Assembly (NCBI GenBank): GCA_002367815.1
Contig: DFDG01000171.1
Coordinates: forward strand, 1,366-10,499
Source of the DNA: Opitutaceae bacterium UBA3033
Lineage (GTDB): Bacteria > Verrucomicrobiota > Verrucomicrobiia > Opitutales > Opitutaceae
DNA: 9,134 nt
Reading direction: 5' to 3'
Shown here: one piece after another, positions 5,467-9,134 of the stretch
Layout of the letters: each line of letters opens with the position of its first letter
How positions within the stretch are numbered: the stretch's first letter is position 1
Notes under the pieces: generated by a model
Told to the model about the DNA's origin: nothing
The model's database searches: none
Seen by the model: only the letters and a program-made list of their open reading frames with translations
Translations under genes and position numbers: made by a program

Positions 5467-5521
5467 GAACAGATTGTTAAAAACCAAATGTTGCCCGCGG
5501 GTCTGACGTTCACTCTAACTA

Positions 5522-6931
5522 ATGGCTCATCCCATGGTTGAGACTAATCGTTCATCATCCCGCAAGGCCCGGTCATCCGAAGACTCGGGTGCCGCGCTCG
5601 GGCGAACGCTACCCCACAGTATTGAGGCGGAGGAATATCTGCTTTCATGCTGTCTGTTGGACGGATCCGATACCATCGCGCGCTGTTTGGAGGCCAAGCT
5701 CCCGGGAAGCGCATTTTATGCACCCGCCAACCGGTTAATCTACGAGAAACTGCGTGAAATTTATCAGAAAAATCCGCCAGTGGATATTGCGATTCTGGCC
5801 GAAGAGCTGAAGACCTCAAAGCAGCTCGAAACCGTTGGAGGTTACGCTTACCTCACGCAAATCAGCGGCCGTATTCCCACCACAGCGCAGGCCCAATACT
5901 TCATCGACAAGGTTCGAGAGCTGCACCTGTTGCGTGAGTTGATCAAAGTGGCCACCGGTGCAGTGGAAAAGTGTTTCAATTACGAGGGGGATCTGGAGCA
6001 ATTTATCGACAAGGTGGAGCAGGATATTTTTAGCGTGACGCAGGATCGCATTTCCGATGCGGCCAAGCAGATCAAAGAGCCGATGCATGAAGCGATGAAC
6101 GTCATCACCAAAATGATGATGAAAAAAGGGGAACTGACGGGAGTAACGTCAGGTTTCAAGGATCTCGATCAACTAACCTTTGGCTTTCAAAGGCAGGAAA
6201 TGATCGTGCTCGCGGCCCGTCCATCGATGGGGAAGACCTCATTGGCGCTTAATTTTGCCGAGGCAGCTGCCATGCCAAAGCATGGGGAAGGGACCACGAC
6301 GCTGATCTTTTCTTTGGAAATGAGCGCAGCTCAACTGGCTTTGCGCATGCTATGCTCTCGTTCGAGGGTGAATATGAAGCTATTACGCGAGGGACTTTTG
6401 TCCAAAAATGGAGATGAGCAGCAGCGTCTTTTGCAGGCCGCAGATGAATTTTCAAAATCGTCGATCTTTATCGACGATTCCAGTCATCTCTCAATCATGG
6501 AACTGAGGGCAAAGTCGCGTCGCGTCCACGCTCGAACCAAACTAGGTTTCATCATTGTTGATTATATGCAGTTACTCAGTCCAACGGATCCCAAGGTGCC
6601 GCGTGAACAGCAAGTGGCTGAGGCTTCTCGCGGACTAAAAGCGTTGGCGAAGGAACTTGACGTCCCAGTGCTTGTATTAAGTCAGCTAAACCGCTCATCT
6701 GAAAAGGAGAACCGCACGCCAAAATTGGCGGACTTGCGGGAATCCGGCTCAATTGAGCAAGATGCCGACGTTGTCCTGATGCTTACTCGCCCTAAAGATG
6801 CAGATGAAAAATTCCAAGTTGCAGCTGATTCAGCCGAGTTAATCGTTGCCAAACAGCGAAATGGCCCAGTAGGAGAATTGAAACTTACCTTCTTAAGAGA
6901 CATCACCCGCTTTGAAAACTATACTCAGTAA
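5522..6931 (+). CDS. dnaB: Replicative DNA helicase DnaB
   Basis: A 469-residue hexameric helicase that unwinds DNA 5' to 3' at the replication fork. An extra Ser/Arg-rich leader (about 1-28) precedes the N-terminal domain, which starts LPHSIEAEEYLLSCCLLDG and contains the VDIAILAEEL helices that contact primase. The RecA-like domain shows Walker A ARPSMGKT (232-239, Lys238), SLEMS with catalytic Glu266, Walker B GFIIVDYMQLL (Asp347), QLNRSSE, the ADLRESGSIEQDADVVLML motif, and AKQRNGPVGELKL ahead of the closing FENY. There is no intein and no frameshift. ATG 5522 is used; ATG 5534 is possible because the leader is not conserved. It sits downstream of the rplI terminator, so it relies on readthrough or on a promoter in 5456-5521 that I cannot identify. 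The rplI-dnaB order is common in bacteria. Its 3' end overlaps bamA. Confidence 0.97.
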   Translation: MAHPMVETNRSSSRKARSSEDSGAALGRTLPHSIEAEEYLLSCCLLDGSDTIARCLEAKLPGSAFYAPANRLIYEKLREIYQKNPPVDIAILAEELKTSKQLETVGGYAYLTQISGRIPTTAQAQYFIDKVRELHLLRELIKVATGAVEKCFNYEGDLEQFIDKVEQDIFSVTQDRISDAAKQIKEPMHEAMNVITKMMMKKGELTGVTSGFKDLDQLTFGFQRQEMIVLAARPSMGKTSLALNFAEAAAMPKHGEGTTTLIFSLEMSAAQLALRMLCSRSRVNMKLLREGLLSKNGDEQQRLLQAADEFSKSSIFIDDSSHLSIMELRAKSRRVHARTKLGFIIVDYMQLLSPTDPKVPREQQVAEASRGLKALAKELDVPVLVLSQLNRSSEKENRTPKLADLRESGSIEQDADVVLMLTRPKDADEKFQVAADSAELIVAKQRNGPVGELKLTFLRDITRFENYTQ

Positions 6932-9134
6932 CCTTTTATACAGGGTCACCTGTTCTTGCTTAGTCTTTTTACTGATGCTAATCGGCAGCGGTGCAAGTCT
7001 AGCTGCCCAGGAGACGACCTCTTCCCAAGATGCTCAGCCGAGCTATCAGGTTGGCAAGATTTCTGTCAAATTTTTAGGCACAGCCAATGTAAGTGAAGAA
7101 GTTGTGCGCGCCAATATGCAGGTCCGTGAGGGGGGGGTATTGGACAATTCGATGATCGATCAGGATATCCGGGCACTCTATCGCACCGGTCTGTTTGAGT
7201 TTATTGAAGTCAAGCGCGAGACTGTCAGCTCCTATGAATTCAATTTGGTGGTGGAAGTGACCCCGAAATTCCGGGTGATGGCAATTCGCTACCAAGGTAA
7301 CAACAAGGTTCGATCCGCTCGATTGGAGAAAGAAGTCAAGACACGACCCAACACGGCATTGGATGAGCGGCAGATCAATGAGGATGCCGAGAAGATACGT
7401 GAGTATTACCAGAAAGCAGGATACAATCAGATTTCAGTTAGCTACGCCATCGAACGGGATCGCGCCAGTGGATTTGGGACAGTGATTTTCAATATTCGTG
7501 AAAATACCCGAGCCAAAATTGCCAAGATCCTATTTGTCGGTAATGACAATGTTAAGGACCGGAAACTGCGAAAAGAGATGGAAACCCGTAAGTGGTGGTT
7601 TTTGTCGTGGTTGACCGGAACCGGACGCTTCAAGGATGACTTGTTTGAGGAAGATTTGGATAAGCTGCGCGACTATTACCGGGAGGAAGGCTTTCTGGAT
7701 GTTGAAATCCTACAGGAGGATATTTCGTTCGATTACCCAAGTCAGTCCCAATTAGTCATTACAATCCATTTGAATGAAGGTCGGCGTTACCGGATAGGTG
7801 ATATCGAAGTAACCGGTAGTAAAATTTATCAGGAAGCCCTCCTGAAGCGAGTGATCAGGCAGAAGAGCGGCATGATTTTTACCCCTTCTAAATTGGACAA
7901 GGATGTGGAGCGATTGGAGGATTTTTACGGCACAGCCGGCTATTTGGAAACTCGGGTCCGCATGTTGCGTAAACCGAATATCACCAGTGGTAATATTGAT
8001 ATCGAATATAAGGTCTCTGAGAGTGAGAAATTTAACGTAGAATCGATCAACATTGAGGGAAATACCAAGACCAAGAGCATCGTTATCCTGCGCGAACTGG
8101 TGTTAGGGCCAGGCGATGTCTACGACACGGTGCGCGAAAAAATTTCAAAACTGAGACTTGAGAACACCCGTTTTTTTGACGACGTGCAGCTCTCCCCCCA
8201 GGAGACAAATATTCCGGGACGTCGAAACCTCCGCGTCGCAGTTCGTGAGGCCCGTACAGGAAACCTGACCTTTGGCGCCGGTTTCAGTTCGTTGGAGAAA
8301 GCCACGGTATTTGCAGAATTATCGCAGGGTAATTTCGACTTGTTCAACCGGCGTTCATTTTTCCAAGGAGACGGCCAGAAATTCAGATTGCGCTTACAAC
8401 TGGGTTCACTTTCAAGCGAGGCGTTGGTCTCGTTTGAGGAACCTTGGTTATTTGAACGTCAACTGGCGGTTGGATTCTCAATTTATCGAACTTCATCCGA
8501 CTATAACAGTCAGTTTTACACCCAGTTATCAACTGGTGGTGAAATATTCTTACGCAAAAGACTCTTTGAATTGGTGGATGGTCGATTGTCGTATACTTAC
8601 GAGATAGTCGAAATTTCTGATATTGCTCCATCTGCCACTACTTTCATCAATGCGCAGAAGAACACCGTTTCTCGGATGGGTTTTCAGCTGGTTCGTGATA
8701 CGCGCGACAAGATCATCGGAACTACCTCAGGCAACCGAGTCGAACTTACCACGGATGTTGCCGGTGGTCCGTTCGGCGGGAATGTCGATTACTACAAACT
8801 GGAGTTTCGCGGAGCTCAGTATTACCCGGTGTTCGATTTTCAGGCTCAGGTTATGTCCATTATTGCCCGAGCTGGCATAATTGACAACTATGGGGAAAGC
8901 CCGTCGGTGCCCTATTACAACCGCTATTATATGGGCGGACCCAATACCCTCCGTGGTTTTGACTTCAACGATGTGGGACCCCGCGATGTGTTTGGTAATC
9001 TGATCGGCGGTAAATCATACGGCATGTTGAGTCTGGAATACTCCATGGATGTCGTGAGCCCCATCAGAGTGGCGGTCTTTTATGATGCGGGTTTTGTTAA
9101 CCTCGGGGCCTATGATTTCAACCCGGCGGACTTT
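6912..9134 (+). CDS. bamA: Outer membrane protein assembly factor BamA (3' end cut by window edge)
   Basis: 741 codons of a BamA/Omp85 protein, open to the right edge. From TTG 6912 the N-terminus reads KTILSNLLYRV, then a hydrophobic core CLVFLLMLIGSGASLAA and a likely cut before QETTS. ATG 6975 would lose half of this signal peptide. An in-frame TAA at 6894 limits the start, and AAGAGA lies at 6895-6900. Five POTRA domains follow, starting near residues 45, 120, 201, 293 and 374. They show the repeated pattern of a beta strand with GN, and helices with DxxxLRDYYxxxGF. The beta barrel starts near residue 450 (GNLTFGAGFSS). The loop-6 motif LRGF (680-683) is within GGPNTLRGFDFNDVGPRD. The last strands and the C-terminal signal are missing. 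BamA inserts barrel proteins into the outer membrane. A run of eight G lies at 7130-7137 in the first POTRA. The gene overlaps dnaB by 20 bases. Confidence 0.95.
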   Translation, partial: MKTILSNLLYRVTCSCLVFLLMLIGSGASLAAQETTSSQDAQPSYQVGKISVKFLGTANVSEEVVRANMQVREGGVLDNSMIDQDIRALYRTGLFEFIEVKRETVSSYEFNLVVEVTPKFRVMAIRYQGNNKVRSARLEKEVKTRPNTALDERQINEDAEKIREYYQKAGYNQISVSYAIERDRASGFGTVIFNIRENTRAKIAKILFVGNDNVKDRKLRKEMETRKWWFLSWLTGTGRFKDDLFEEDLDKLRDYYREEGFLDVEILQEDISFDYPSQSQLVITIHLNEGRRYRIGDIEVTGSKIYQEALLKRVIRQKSGMIFTPSKLDKDVERLEDFYGTAGYLETRVRMLRKPNITSGNIDIEYKVSESEKFNVESINIEGNTKTKSIVILRELVLGPGDVYDTVREKISKLRLENTRFFDDVQLSPQETNIPGRRNLRVAVREARTGNLTFGAGFSSLEKATVFAELSQGNFDLFNRRSFFQGDGQKFRLRLQLGSLSSEALVSFEEPWLFERQLAVGFSIYRTSSDYNSQFYTQLSTGGEIFLRKRLFELVDGRLSYTYEIVEISDIAPSATTFINAQKNTVSRMGFQLVRDTRDKIIGTTSGNRVELTTDVAGGPFGGNVDYYKLEFRGAQYYPVFDFQAQVMSIIARAGIIDNYGESPSVPYYNRYYMGGPNTLRGFDFNDVGPRDVFGNLIGGKSYGMLSLEYSMDVVSPIRVAVFYDAGFVNLGAYDFNPADF

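Noticed and set aside
6212..6600. Intein or insertion in dnaB near the Walker motifs, a common intein site
   Set aside because: The sequence runs unbroken from Walker A through Walker B with normal spacing.

Overview
The window looks like chromosomal DNA of a Gram-negative bacterium. An outer-membrane assembly protein (BamA) and a type II secretion pseudopilin both imply a second membrane. My best guess is Verrucomicrobiota (Pedosphaera/Limisphaerales-like). The reasons are the order rplY-pth-rpsF-ssb-rplI-dnaB-bamA, moderate GC, and scarce Shine-Dalgarno motifs. This is inference from layout and protein style, not a database match.

Left part (1-813, minus strand): the 5' two thirds of a GspG-type major pseudopilin run off the left edge. 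Six bases upstream of it ends a small exported protein with a GspC/PilP-like look. Together they look like the start of a type II secretion or pseudopilus operon read leftward.

Middle part (814-2501): mostly non-coding or decayed DNA with several inverted repeats. It holds one plus-strand gene (1441-2094) for a small kinase-fold protein resembling the kinase domain of phage/plasmid 'polyvalent' proteins. Its N-terminus is uncertain because two frames compete. An imperfect A/T-flanked hairpin at 2431-2469 could end transcription from both sides.

Right part (2502-9134): a tRNA-Asn(GUU) on the minus strand lies back to back with a plus-strand housekeeping block. The block encodes ribosomal protein bL25 (CTC type), peptidyl-tRNA hydrolase, bS6, SSB and bL9. 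A strong hairpin terminator follows, then the replicative helicase DnaB, then BamA, which is cut by the right edge. The theme is translation (bL25, Pth, bS6, bL9) and replication (SSB, DnaB), running into envelope assembly (BamA). Two junctions (pth/rpsF and dnaB/bamA) overlap by 20 bases. The BamA start is best read as TTG inside the end of dnaB, because only that start gives a full signal peptide.

I found no convincing new multi-gene system, CRISPR array or insertion sequence. The least explained parts are the kinase-like gene with its duplicated start region, the inverted repeats at 926-964 and 1112-1152, and the long homopolymer runs at 2218-2226 and inside bamA.
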